From assembly GCF_000760935.2 (NCBI RefSeq), contig NZ_CP049744.1:2821501-2885500 (forward strand): a DNA stretch of 64,000 nucleotides, read 5' to 3'. The notes beneath the pieces are model-generated. The model saw only the letters and a program-made list of their open reading frames with translations, had not been told where the DNA came from and made no database searches. Within the stretch, counting starts at the first letter, position 1, and each line of letters opens with the position of its first letter. Shown here in pieces: positions 1-7,948 of this stretch. Position numbers and translations under genes: made by a program. The stretch comes from Rhodococcoides fascians A25f. Lineage in GTDB: Bacteria > Actinomycetota > Actinomycetes > Mycobacteriales > Mycobacteriaceae.

Positions 1-2
1 CC

Positions 3-170
3 CTCCAGAACGGCCGCTGGGCGCTGACGAATTACGCCCAGGCGCTGCGGTACGGGTACTGGTCACCGGAACCAGGCACACAAGCGACGTCCGCTGCGGC
101 GAGTAGAGCCCGTCCAACGATCGCTGATCAGGTTCGGTCGACTCCACGTTCCCATTCCAGCAACGAATGA
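3..170 (+). CDS. possible C-terminal fragment of an unrecognised protein (5' end outside window)
   Basis: One frame is open from the window edge to a TGA at 168-170 and gives about 55 residues beginning LQNGRWALTNYAQALRYGYW. The first 20 residues are rich in aromatic residues and look protein-like; the rest is low-complexity Ala/Ser/Arg. I do not recognise a family. It may be the tail of a gene starting outside the window or a chance open frame. The following 140 bases to the next gene hold nothing else I can identify. Confidence 0.2.
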   Translation, partial: LQNGRWALTNYAQALRYGYWSPEPGTQATSAAASRARPTIADQVRSTPRSHSSNE

Positions 171-310
171 CCCCGGTCAGATCCTGGGGGTGCAGTCGAA
201 ACCAAAAGCGTCGATGAGATGTCGAGTGGTCGCTCGTGACACCGCGTACGCGGTACCGAGATTCGGACGCGTTGCGGGGTGCACTGGGAACAGTCCAGAC
301 TGAAGCAATC

Positions 311-1495
311 ATGACGAACGACGACTTTCGAGCAAATCCGCGCACAGTGAGGACGAGACGGACGGCACCGCTGGAGGCAGCGGTCGAACTGACGTCCAGT
401 GGCGTACCAGTTTCCGAGCGTGACTTCTTCATCGAAGAGTTCCGTGGGGTCACCATCGTGGTTGCCTTACCCGTCGTGAGCGCCGCTGGGCTGCAAGCAG
501 TCAGCCGCACGGTGGGTGAGTTCGGTACAGGGGATACCCGGTTCATTTTTGTCGTTCCTTCCGACTGTGTTTCGAAGACCGCCATTGCGATCGGTGGTCT
601 GGCCATGGACGGTTCGACGGCGTGGACCGACGAGGCAGTTGCCCGTCTGTGGCTCGCTATCGCGGACTCGGAATGCGTCGTGATCGGGACCGAGGCTTCC
701 GACGTCGCGCGCACCGCCGGGTCTGTAGCTGCAAGCGTTCGGGCATCCAAGATGGTGCTCACCGATCCGGGCGGCGGCTGGGGGACTCCACCTCGAAGCT
801 TCGCGGATATCGACGTGCACCGCGAACGTCTGTCCCGTCACCTGGCCGAACGAGGGCTCGAGGATTTCCCGTACGCGGCACAGGACGCGCTTGCAGACGG
901 CGCGTACAGTGTAAACCTCTGCCGTGCAGAGGATCTCGAATTCGAGCTGTTCACCTTCGACGGCCGCGGCACCGTCCTGACCCAGGGGCGGTACCTCCAC
1001 TTGGCCTCGCTACAGGTGGACGATTTTCCTGCAATCGAGGCGCTGGTCGCGCAGGGAGTCCGCGAAGGTGTTCTCAAGCGGCGCAGCCGGATCGAGATTG
1101 CGAGGATGGCTGCCGGTGGGCTCGGAGCTCGGGTCCTACGCACCGGACACCTGGCCGGTATCGTCGGACTCGAGGTCGACCGATACGCCGGAACCGGATT
1201 CGGCGAGGTGTCGGGCTTGATCACGGTCGCAGAGTTTTCCGGTCTCGGCGCTGGGGGCCTACTGATCGACGGATTGATGGATCTCTGTCGCGAGCGGGGG
1301 ATCGCGAACCTGTTCGCAGTGACCGTCAGCGGTGAGGCTGCAGATTTCTTCGGCCGACGGGGATTCCGTGAAGTGGGACGCCAGGATGTGCCTGCCGCGA
1401 AATGGAATCACTACGACGCCGATCGGCTGGAGGCCGCTCGTTGTTTTCTGCGGTCCGTCCCAGCAACCGCGGGGAGTGTTTCCCAGACCACGTGA
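311..1495 (+). CDS. N-acetylglutamate-synthase-like GNAT acetyltransferase with degenerate amino-acid-kinase-like N-terminus
   Basis: About 394 residues from the ATG at 311; a GTG at 236 in the same frame is an alternative start, and neither has a good Shine-Dalgarno sequence. The C-terminal ~165 residues are a GNAT fold whose order of motifs resembles ArgA-type N-acetylglutamate synthase: an entry segment of the kind DFPAIEALVAQGVREGVLKR, an acetyl-CoA loop around GLGAGGLLIDGLMD, then LFAVTVSGEAADFFGRRGFR and a closing KWNHYDADR. The N-terminal ~220 residues resemble the kinase-like regulatory domain of ArgA (EEFRGVTIVVALP, later RFIFVVPSD), but I see no clear glycine-rich kinase loops. Known ArgA acetylates glutamate in arginine synthesis. 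No arginine genes lie nearby, so the substrate here is unknown. It stands alone on the + strand. Confidence 0.55.
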   Translation: MTNDDFRANPRTVRTRRTAPLEAAVELTSSGVPVSERDFFIEEFRGVTIVVALPVVSAAGLQAVSRTVGEFGTGDTRFIFVVPSDCVSKTAIAIGGLAMDGSTAWTDEAVARLWLAIADSECVVIGTEASDVARTAGSVAASVRASKMVLTDPGGGWGTPPRSFADIDVHRERLSRHLAERGLEDFPYAAQDALADGAYSVNLCRAEDLEFELFTFDGRGTVLTQGRYLHLASLQVDDFPAIEALVAQGVREGVLKRRSRIEIARMAAGGLGARVLRTGHLAGIVGLEVDRYAGTGFGEVSGLITVAEFSGLGAGGLLIDGLMDLCRERGIANLFAVTVSGEAADFFGRRGFREVGRQDVPAAKWNHYDADRLEAARCFLRSVPATAGSVSQTT

Positions 1496-1536
1496 AGGCG
1501 AGTATCGGGCGTGTACACCGGTGTGCCGACCTTGTG

Positions 1537-1567
1537 TTGACCTTCCCCCTGGGGGAGGCATCACCGT
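1537..1567 (+). promoter_or_regulatory. MerR-family-type promoter dyad ahead of the NTF2/SDR pair
   Basis: A TTGACC -35-like hexamer at 1537-1542 runs into the near-perfect dyad ACCTTCCCCCTGGGGGAGG (1540-1558). MerR-family activators typically bind such a dyad inside an over-long spacer. The -10 is not recognisable. The ATG of the next gene is only 15 bases beyond the dyad, so the transcript would be leaderless or nearly so. No merR gene is in the window, so the regulator is unknown. Confidence 0.45.
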
Positions 1568-1573
1568 GGTGTC

Positions 1574-1918
1574 ATGACCACAGAATGGGATGAACTCCCG
1601 GACACCGTAAAGAAGTTCATGACCGCACTCGACGCCCGACAAGGCACCCGAGCGCTCACCGTGTTCACCGCAGATGTCGTGGTGACCGATGAGGGCCACG
1701 ACCACTCGGGCCGCGACGAGATCGAGGCCTGGCTGACTGCCTCGGTCAGTGAGAGTGAGTACACCTACACAACAGAGTTCACCGGAGCGACCACGACCGG
1801 CACGACTGTCGACGTCACGCAGCACCTGGAAGGCAATTTCCCAGGGGGAGTTGTCGATCTGCACTATCGCTTCACCCTGGACGGCGCACTGATCGATCGG
1901 TTGGTGATCGAGCCATGA
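1574..1918 (+). CDS. SnoaL/NTF2-like small protein
   Basis: 114 residues with the NTF2-like pattern: an N-terminal helix (VKKFMTALDARQGTRALTVF), DVVVTDEGHDHSGRDEIEAWL, and a terminal beta strand LHYRFTLDGALIDRLVIEP. These cone-shaped folds serve as small isomerases, hydrolases or binding proteins; the sequence does not say which. The stop overlaps the SDR start by ATGA (1915-1918), so the two are translationally coupled and probably act on related substrates. The ATG at 1574 has a GGAGG about 15 bases upstream, which is far, so leaderless translation from the MerR-type promoter is plausible. Confidence 0.75.
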   Translation: MTTEWDELPDTVKKFMTALDARQGTRALTVFTADVVVTDEGHDHSGRDEIEAWLTASVSESEYTYTTEFTGATTTGTTVDVTQHLEGNFPGGVVDLHYRFTLDGALIDRLVIEP

Positions 1919-2754
1919 GCAAACGATGGTTCATCACCGGTGGCACGCCAGGCGGCTTCGGTATGGCGTACGCCGAGGTGGCGCTGGAGGCGGGGGACCG
2001 CGTGGTACTCACCGCCCGGCTTCCAGGGGAACTCACGTCGTGGGCCGATAAGTACGGTGACCGCGTTCTCGTCGTGCCCATGGATGTTACCGACGCGGCA
2101 CAGGTATTGCGGGCCGTACGAACAGTCGAAGAGCATTTCGGCGGCATCGACGTGCTGGTCAACAACGCAGGCCGAGGCTGGTACGGATCGATCGAGGGAA
2201 TGAACGAAACCTCGATTCGTGCGATGTTCGAGCTCAATTTCTTTGCAGTACTGTCCGTCACGCGAGCAGTGCTACCAGGGATGCGCACCCGCGGAAGCGG
2301 GTGGATCGTCAATGTGTCCTCGGTGGCCGGGCTTCTGGCGGCGGTCGGATTCGGCTACTACAGCGCCACGAAGTACGCGATCGAGGCCGTCACCGACGCG
2401 CTGCGCCAAGAGGTCGCCGGGCAGGGCCTCTCTGTGTTGGCGGTCGAACCAGGGGCTTTCCGCACGAACGCATACGCCGGATTCGCCGACGAGCCCGTCG
2501 CGGAAGCGATTCCGGAATACCACGACATGCTGGACGAGGTCCGTGCCGCTTTCGTCGGCATGAACGGGGTGCAACCGGGCGATCCTCATCGTGGTGCCCG
2601 TGCGGTGATCGCAGCGATGGCCCAAGACCCGCCGCCACGCCGGCTGATCCTGGGTAACAGCGGGTACGACGCCGTGATCGACGCGCTGGAACAGAACCTG
2701 AGCGACATCCGATCGAACGAAACGCTATCTCGTAGCGCGGATTTCCCCGCCTGA
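1915..2754 (+). CDS. short-chain dehydrogenase/reductase (SDR)
   Basis: 279 residues, normal length for a classical SDR. The N-terminal nucleotide loop is ITGGTPGGFG, followed by VNNAGRG, the catalytic serine in VNVSSVAG and the YSATK motif carrying catalytic Tyr and Lys. The proline-rich cofactor-closing segment is VEPGAFRT. It should be an NAD(P)-dependent oxidoreductase of the cytosol acting on an unidentified alcohol or ketone. The first codon overlaps the stop of the NTF2-like gene, so they form a two-gene operon. A strong hairpin follows at 2817-2859. Confidence 0.9.
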   Translation: MSKRWFITGGTPGGFGMAYAEVALEAGDRVVLTARLPGELTSWADKYGDRVLVVPMDVTDAAQVLRAVRTVEEHFGGIDVLVNNAGRGWYGSIEGMNETSIRAMFELNFFAVLSVTRAVLPGMRTRGSGWIVNVSSVAGLLAAVGFGYYSATKYAIEAVTDALRQEVAGQGLSVLAVEPGAFRTNAYAGFADEPVAEAIPEYHDMLDEVRAAFVGMNGVQPGDPHRGARAVIAAMAQDPPPRRLILGNSGYDAVIDALEQNLSDIRSNETLSRSADFPA

Positions 2755-2816
2755 CCGAGCTCGACGATTACACATTCGATACCGCCTATCCGCTGCGCTG
2801 ATCGACCGATCCAACG

Positions 2817-2859
2817 GTGGTGACGGCCAGGTCGTCCTCGACGACCTGTCCGTCACCAC
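2817..2859. terminator. long stem-loop between convergent SDR and TolB-like genes
   Basis: GTGGTGACGG-c-CAGGTCGTC, loop CTC, then GACGACCTG-t-CCGTCACCAC. The stem has about 19 pairs with a single mismatch. There is no T-run on either side, so it is an intrinsic-terminator-like or RNA-stabilising hairpin shared by the convergent genes rather than a canonical terminator. Confidence 0.5.
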
Positions 2860-2889
2860 TCCACAGCAACAGCGATTGTCGCTCGCGGG

Positions 2890-3772
2890 TCAACGTCCCC
2901 CGCCCACGGTCGGCATCTGACCGCTCAGAGAGCGTGGAGTCAGCCGTTTCTGGTCGGACCCGTCGGGGTTCATCGATGCAATCTCAGGCCGAGAGCCGGT
3001 GGCGACGTCGGTCACCAGTTCACCTGCCTGTGTGACCGCCCGGTCGTACAGGATGCGCGAGCCGTCAGGCGTGAACTTCGGGTGTACGGCGTAGGTGTCG
3101 GTGAGAGGAGTGATTTCCCCTCCGCCGGAGGGCATTGTGTAGATCTCGGAGCCGTTGTTGCCGCCTCGGTTACTGGAGAAGACGAGCGTCGACCCGTCGG
3201 GAGAAAAGGCCGGGTCGGAGTTCCAGAACTGGTCGCGCAGAAGCACTGTCGATTCTCCGCCGTCGACAGACACTTCGTTCAGGTAGCCGCCGGTGACGTA
3301 GACGACCCGTGAGCTATCCGGGGAGAATGTCGCTCCGAAGGCCGACTCTTGTTGTGCGATGACGTGTGTCGGATCCGTCCACGTTCATGATGTTGATGCT
3401 GCCGTTCGAGGTGAACGCGATCTTGGATCCGTCCGGTGAGAAAGCCGGTTCGTAGCCACCTTCGTGCACCGACCTCGATTCACCCGACTCGAGGTCGAGG
3501 ATCTCGATGAACCGGCCACGGGCGTACGCGAGCTGCTTGCCATCGGGGGAGAGGGCGGCGTCGTTCCCGTAGTTCGGGTCGTGGCTGTCTTCGCCCACGG
3601 TCGGGGTGACCTGGCGCAAGCCGGAGCCGTCGATGTTCATGATGAACAGCTGGCCCCATCCGTCGTCGAAGGCCACGACCACCGGTGTCGGCTCGGGTGG
3701 AGGGTGATCGGCGCATGCTGCCGCGAGCAGTGTCGGCGCGACGAGCGCGGAGATCAGCCGGATTCGATGCAT
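2890..3772 (-). pseudogene. TolB-like beta-propeller lipoprotein, frameshifted
   Basis: The 5' part (3772 down to about 3360) encodes a lipoprotein signal: MHRIRLISALVAPTLLAAAC with Cys20 as the lipid-bearing residue. WD40/TolB-type blades follow, each containing a variant of SPDGxxxAF. At about 3360 the frame is lost after NVDGSDT. One frame over, the sequence continues immediately as VIAQQESAFGATFSPDSSRV and runs to the stop at 2890 with three more blades (FSPDGSTLVFSS, FTPDGSRILYD). The two halves make one ~295-residue propeller. Either this is a recent one-base indel or a sequencing error. If intact it would be an exported, membrane-anchored binding or quality-control protein, not a Tol-Pal TolB. 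Confidence 0.75.
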
Positions 3773-3897
3773 CGGGCAATCATCTCAGAATCGCAGTATG
3801 CAGAACCCTGGTACACGGCCCTGCCTGCTGTTGAGGTCGTGGCTCCTTGCCCATTCGTATTTCCGAATGGGCAAGGAGCAGCGCGGACGAGCCGCAC

Positions 3898-4362
3898 TCA
3901 GTCGGCGACCAACTGCGTCGTTTCGAAGTACCCACCTCGAGCACGCTCACGTTGTCTGCCGATGACGTAGCGGCCCGGGGCAATTCCGGTGGCTCCGTGT
4001 TCGGGGTGGATCAGGTAGGCGGTCACTGCGTTGTCGAGAATTCCGAGTGCCAGACGCCGCGTATCGCTCACCGGTGTCGACCACGTGCATCGGCCGCCGT
4101 CGGCTACGAGGCTGTGGGGATTTCCGCCCGCTGCGCTACGCAGCAACTCGATTCCGGACAGGGGCACGGCGTCGATGCGCGTCCACACCCCGGTGGAGAC
4201 GACGCCTTCGAGCAGCGCGTACGGAACCACGATGAGGTCGCCTTGGGCTTGCATGCCGTCGATGATCGGCACCGAGATCTCCTTGTCGAGATAGTCGAAG
4301 ACATCGAGGCCGGTCATCGATGTCAATGTGGACAGGGTCATGTTCTGGTTCATCTGAGTCAC
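3898..4362 (-). CDS. small hypothetical protein, partner of the DUF6745-like gene
   Basis: 154 residues starting MTQMNQNMTLSTLTS; no signal peptide or membrane segment. Readable stretches are QAQGDLIVVPYALLEGV, RCTWSTPVSDTRRLALGILD and ATGIAPGRYVIGRQRERA. I recognise no catalytic motif. It starts 17 bases after the stop of the larger upstream gene on the same strand, so they are almost surely co-transcribed. Small proteins of this sort beside DUF6745-like genes suggest a functional pair, but its role is unknown. Confidence 0.6.
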   Translation of the reverse strand: MTQMNQNMTLSTLTSMTGLDVFDYLDKEISVPIIDGMQAQGDLIVVPYALLEGVVSTGVWTRIDAVPLSGIELLRSAAGGNPHSLVADGGRCTWSTPVSDTRRLALGILDNAVTAYLIHPEHGATGIAPGRYVIGRQRERARGGYFETTQLVAD

Positions 4363-4379
4363 CTTGTGTGAGAGTAGGT

Positions 4380-5567
4380 TCAGGTTCGGCGGAGCAATTG
4401 GGCGTAGTTTTCTCCGCTGAGGCCGTAGGTCCAGCCTGCGGCGTCGAGGGCCGAGGAGAATTCACCTGGAACGTAGAGGCCGTAGCGTCTGCGCTGGCCG
4501 TCGCGTTCGCGAGACCCATTGACAGCGAGAAGCACTCGACCCTCGCCGCCCCAGCCGGCGGGGGTGGCGAACAGCTGCAGGGTGCAGCCGTCGTTGCCAG
4601 GATCGTCGGTGTTGTCGACCAGCGCGAGTCCTGCAGCGTCGATGTAGTTGTCCCACCCGATGCGTTCGATTGCGGAGCGGCGGATCTCGACGTTGCGTTC
4701 GACGGTGATGCGTTCGACGCTCGGGTCGAGCACCACCCAATCCGGCACGATTGTGCCGTTCAGGACGTATGCCGCACTGCCGTCAGCGAATTGGAGCGCC
4801 GGTTCGTCGTGGTGGTGCAGCCGTCGTTCACCGTGTACTCGATCGGGAATGGGTTCGGAGTGCAGCGCGGTCGGTCGTTCGGACATGACGCAGACGTCGT
4901 CGAACGCCCACCACCATCCCGTCGATTCGGTCAGGGCAACAAGTGCGTCGAGCAGTTCGTTGTCCTGTGGTTGGAAGGTTGCGAGGCCGAGGCGGCGGTA
5001 TATGTCGTAGTACGCGATGCGGTGAGCTTCTTGCTGGCCGTACCAGGGGATTCCGCCGACAAGGGGCGGCATCAGTGTCCTTATTGCTGCTGCGACGCCG
5101 TCGAACAAGCTGGTGCGCAACGAGTCCCACACCGTCGATCGGATGATCGGGTTGAGTCCGATGCCCGCGCGGACCGACATTTCGGGTGGCTGATTTCGTA
5201 CCGTAGCCGCTGTGCGACCTTGGGCTGCTCTGAGCGCCTGAGACCGGATCGTCATCGGCCACCGGGGCGGTGGCCGTTCGCTCACCGGCAACCGAATGCA
5301 TGCGTCCATTCGGGACCGTGAAATGGAGAGCAGTGTCGCGATGCGAGCCGATGCACAGGTGGGGCCCTCGACGGCAAAGGTTACAGCGTAAGCCAGGTTG
5401 TCTTCGGCGATGCGGGCCGCTGCAGCAGCCGGAGACAGTTCCCATACGAAGCGGGGAACGGGGAGGTCGGCATGTCGATACAGCTGTGCCACAGCAGATT
5501 CGGCAGAGTGTCGATCCGATGGTCCGGCGCGCATTCCGTGACCGAGATAGGTATCGCGCTTGGACAC
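4380..5567 (-). CDS. DUF6745-like protein
   Basis: 395 residues from a GTG at 5567; an ATG twelve residues further in (MRAGPSDRH) is an alternative start. The N-terminal half contains PRFVWELSPAAAAARIAEDN and the dense aromatic stretch STGWWWAFDDVCVMSERPT. The C-terminal half has a HDEPALQFADGSAAYVLNGT segment followed by VPDWVVLDP, and then NVEIRRSAIERIGWDNYI. This succession recalls the DUF6745 family, whose biochemical function is unknown. The frame stays open upstream of 5567 for about 40 codons without an ATG, GTG or TTG. It leads a two-gene unit with the 154-residue gene below it. Confidence 0.6.
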   Translation of the reverse strand: MSKRDTYLGHGMRAGPSDRHSAESAVAQLYRHADLPVPRFVWELSPAAAAARIAEDNLAYAVTFAVEGPTCASARIATLLSISRSRMDACIRLPVSERPPPRWPMTIRSQALRAAQGRTAATVRNQPPEMSVRAGIGLNPIIRSTVWDSLRTSLFDGVAAAIRTLMPPLVGGIPWYGQQEAHRIAYYDIYRRLGLATFQPQDNELLDALVALTESTGWWWAFDDVCVMSERPTALHSEPIPDRVHGERRLHHHDEPALQFADGSAAYVLNGTIVPDWVVLDPSVERITVERNVEIRRSAIERIGWDNYIDAAGLALVDNTDDPGNDGCTLQLFATPAGWGGEGRVLLAVNGSRERDGQRRRYGLYVPGEFSSALDAAGWTYGLSGENYAQLLRRT

Positions 5568-5990
5568 GACACTGCGAATGGTTCTGAATGGGGGTCTTCG
5601 ATGAATGTCCCGTGCGACGAAGAAGTCGAGGGGATCCGCACGGCGCTCACGCGATGGAGGCTGTGTCAGCCTTTCCGGTAGTCATGGGAACAGCTTGACA
5701 CAAATGTTGCGTGGCAGCTAGTGGCGCGCTCGATCAGGTGCGGCACATGAGCGGAAGCTAGCTGGTTTATCGGATGCACCAGGCAGAACTCGACTGGTAA
5801 CCCTGCATATCAAAACTGGTCGTATTGCTTGACAATCGCAAACTGTGCTCCGGCAACCGAGTGCCACCCGTCGATCGGGGACAACGGTATCTAGCACTCC
5901 ACTGCCAGCAATGCCCCGACACAGCACAGTTCATCATCGACCGGTAGCGCCCCGCCCACCGTCGCCCCGAAGTGGTTCTATGCTGCGAAT
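5568..5990. other. intergenic region between divergent genes
   Basis: About 420 bases without a credible gene. It must hold the promoters of the DUF6745-like gene (leftward) and the secreted protein (rightward). The only structure I see is the first copy of the 36-bp repeat at 5793-5828, followed by TTGACA-like sequence (CTTGACAAT, around 5829). Confidence 0.6.
5793..5828 (+). repeat. 36-bp direct repeat, copy 1 of 4
   Basis: Reads ACTGGTAACCCTGCATATC, then a variable AAAAC, then TGGTCGTATTGC. It matches copy 3 at 31 of 36 positions and copy 4 at 30 of 36 by eye. Its own two ends also carry a short direct repeat (ACTGGT). All four copies are in the same orientation, between or at the edges of small genes. 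Confidence 0.6.
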
Positions 5991-6848
5991 GTGAACGGAC
6001 GAGAGGCAGGGCTGGCTCTGTTCGTGGCCGTGCTGCTCGCCCTCACTGCGTACGGGGTCGCAACTACCCCACAACCCCGCACCGCAGCACACATCGGGTC
6101 AGCGGACTCGTTCGTCTGCCCGCTACCTCAGTACGTGAGCGGATCCGCCGACATACCGACAACGGCGAACAGGACTGCGGTTCCACCGAGGCCGACTCCC
6201 GGCACCGTCCCGACCACCTTCACCCCGACCTCGGCGGTCGTCTGCGACACCTTCACCGGCGACACGGTCGCAGCCGACGGCACCGTCAGCTACTTCGAGC
6301 GGCACTACAGCGGCGACTTCGGACCGGTGATCGAGGCCCTGAATGCGCCCTCGGCACGACCGGCCTGGCCAATTTTTTGCGGGACCACCGACGACAGCAT
6401 GCCGCCGCTGACAGACATGTGGATGATCGACGCCGACGGCCGTGCAATGGAGCCGACGTATCCGATCAGTGACTGCGGATTCGACAACACGCTCGGGCTG
6501 TACGAGATCCAATCCCTGCCTGAGATCTTCACAGTCGAGCATCATGCACGTCTTGATCCAGCCGCTATCGACCTGCTCTTCAACCGCCCATCCGCGCTGC
6601 CAGCCCTGCCGACACCGGGACCACGGCCCCTGCTCGACCTCTCGATCTTCCCCTCCGGGGTCTGCCGATTCGATGCCACCGGACCGATACCTGCGTTCAC
6701 CGGTGCCCGGATCTGGAACAGCGCCGATCCTGTTCTGAGCGAAGAGGTGCTAGCAGATCTTCCGGCAGCAAACCCATGCAACGAAGCAGCCACCTCGGCG
6801 TGGCTGTTGCTGTCACCGACGCCGCGGTGGACGATTGGCGACCGGTGA
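5991..6848 (+). CDS. secreted or membrane-anchored hypothetical protein, probably frameshifted at its C-terminus
   Basis: 285 residues from a GTG. The N-terminus, ALFVAVLLALTAYGVA, is a signal peptide or single membrane anchor. A Pro/Thr-rich linker (PPRPTPGTVPTTFTP) and a Cys-containing extracellular domain follow (VVCDTF, WPIFCGTTDD, SDCGFDN, SGVCRFDATG, NPCNEAA). The family is not recognised. At about 6800 the reading frame appears to shift. One frame over, VAVAVTDAAVDDWRPVTIAV and then ELDGCRRILG read on to a TGA at 6950-6952. That makes a better C-terminus than the present SPTPRWTIGDR. The restored product would be about 320 residues. Confidence 0.65.
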   Translation: MNGREAGLALFVAVLLALTAYGVATTPQPRTAAHIGSADSFVCPLPQYVSGSADIPTTANRTAVPPRPTPGTVPTTFTPTSAVVCDTFTGDTVAADGTVSYFERHYSGDFGPVIEALNAPSARPAWPIFCGTTDDSMPPLTDMWMIDADGRAMEPTYPISDCGFDNTLGLYEIQSLPEIFTVEHHARLDPAAIDLLFNRPSALPALPTPGPRPLLDLSIFPSGVCRFDATGPIPAFTGARIWNSADPVLSEEVLADLPAANPCNEAATSAWLLLSPTPRWTIGDR

Positions 6849-6985
6849 CTATCGCTGTCGAGCTCGACGGCTGCCGCCGCATACTCGGGAACGGATTCAC
6901 CCCACTCACCGCATCGCCGAATATCGTTGCCGCGCTGTCGAGTACTGGGTGAAGGCGCGCCCTGGGTTCATCAACGACTGCGGGC

Positions 6986-7021
6986 AGCAACAACCCTGCA
7001 TTTCACGATTGGTCGGATTCC
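6986..7021 (+). repeat. 36-bp direct repeat, copy 2 of 4 (most diverged)
   Basis: Reads AGCAACAACCCTGCATTTC, a variable middle, then TGGTCGGATTCC. It matches copy 1 at about 25 of 36 positions, with the AACCCTGCAT and TTGGTCG cores conserved. It lies just past the restored end of the secreted-protein gene and about 100 bases before the Nudix gene. Confidence 0.45.
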
Positions 7022-7124
7022 CAGTTCTCCCGGGGATCTGACCGCTACAGCTCTCCTCCGGGTCCCGCGCTGTGTCGCATGGCGTAGAGGCCCGATAAGA
7101 AAGCTCCCACCTATTGTGGTCCAC

Positions 7125-7622
7125 ATGATGCAGTCGACTCGTACCGCGGCCGTTGCGGATGCTCGTCGAGCTGTATCCGAGTACGACGACGCGCGGGCCT
7201 GGCTGCAGGCCCGTCCGATTCTGATCACGCCGTTGTACGCCGAAGTCTGGGTCGTAGACCGAGAACGATCACAGGTGCTGTTCGTCCACCACCGCATACG
7301 GGGATGGGTACCGCCAGGGGGAACCGTCGAGCCGGGTGAGGTGCCCAGACAAGCCGCCATCCGCGAACTGAAAGAAGAAACCGGCATCTCCACCACGCTA
7401 AAGGCCGCGCCGACAGCCGTGGCCGTCAGATCCTTCCGAGCAGACTGGGAACCCACACTCAGCTTGTCGTACAGCACCAGCGTCGACCGAAAGACTTCTC
7501 TGTCCTCAGAGATCGACCAGCCAGCACGATGGGTACCGCTCGGGGTCCTCTGGGGCAGCGTTTTCGCTGACGACCGAAGACGCATTCAGAGATATGTCCG
7601 CGGCGGCTCGACCACTCACTGA
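7125..7622 (+). CDS. Nudix hydrolase
   Basis: 165 residues. The Nudix box GX5EX7REUXEEXGU is complete, from GGTVEPGE through to RELKEETGI at about residues 65-87. The Glu cluster REL..EE should bind the catalytic Mg2+ used to hydrolyse nucleoside-diphosphate-X substrates. A preceding strand (VWVVDRERSQVLFVHH) and RGWVPPGG are typical. Two ATGs stand in tandem at 7125 and 7128. The frame is open 66 codons further upstream, but that stretch overlaps repeat copy 2 and is Arg-rich without protein character. The substrate cannot be predicted. Confidence 0.85.
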   Translation: MMQSTRTAAVADARRAVSEYDDARAWLQARPILITPLYAEVWVVDRERSQVLFVHHRIRGWVPPGGTVEPGEVPRQAAIRELKEETGISTTLKAAPTAVAVRSFRADWEPTLSLSYSTSVDRKTSLSSEIDQPARWVPLGVLWGSVFADDRRRIQRYVRGGSTTH

Positions 7623-7841
7623 ATGCTCTGCCATGACCATCGAGAATCCCTTCCGCCAGCAGTACACGAATGCCGCCTTGCCCTCGCGGAGAACGCGATC
7701 GTGGAATCCCCGAACTCCTGATTCGAGGACTCGTCCCGCGAAAGACACCCCACGACACCCAGGCCTCAGCAACAGTTACCGCTGACGGGCGACGGCAGCG
7801 TACGGGCGAAATATTTTGTGGCACAACATAAACAGACGATT

Positions 7842-7877
7842 ACTGGTAGCCCTGCATATCGAGATTGGTCGTATTTC
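7842..7877 (+). repeat. 36-bp direct repeat, copy 3 of 4
   Basis: Reads ACTGGTAGCCCTGCATATC, variable GAGAT, then TGGTCGTATTTC; 31 of 36 positions match copy 1. It sits 220 bases after the Nudix stop and about 70 bases before the GTG of the next gene. The 220-base gap itself holds no gene I can support. Confidence 0.6.
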
Positions 7878-7948
7878 GGCCAGTCCGGTACTAGTGCCCG
7901 GACTACACGCTCAACGGCCTGCAACTGCGTGCAATTAGAGTTGGTCCC

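Noticed and set aside
6927..7124. Extending the Nudix protein upstream by 66 residues
   Set aside because: The extra residues are Arg/Pro-rich, overlap repeat copy 2 and the tail of the previous gene, and add nothing to the Nudix fold; tandem ATGs at 7125/7128 are better.
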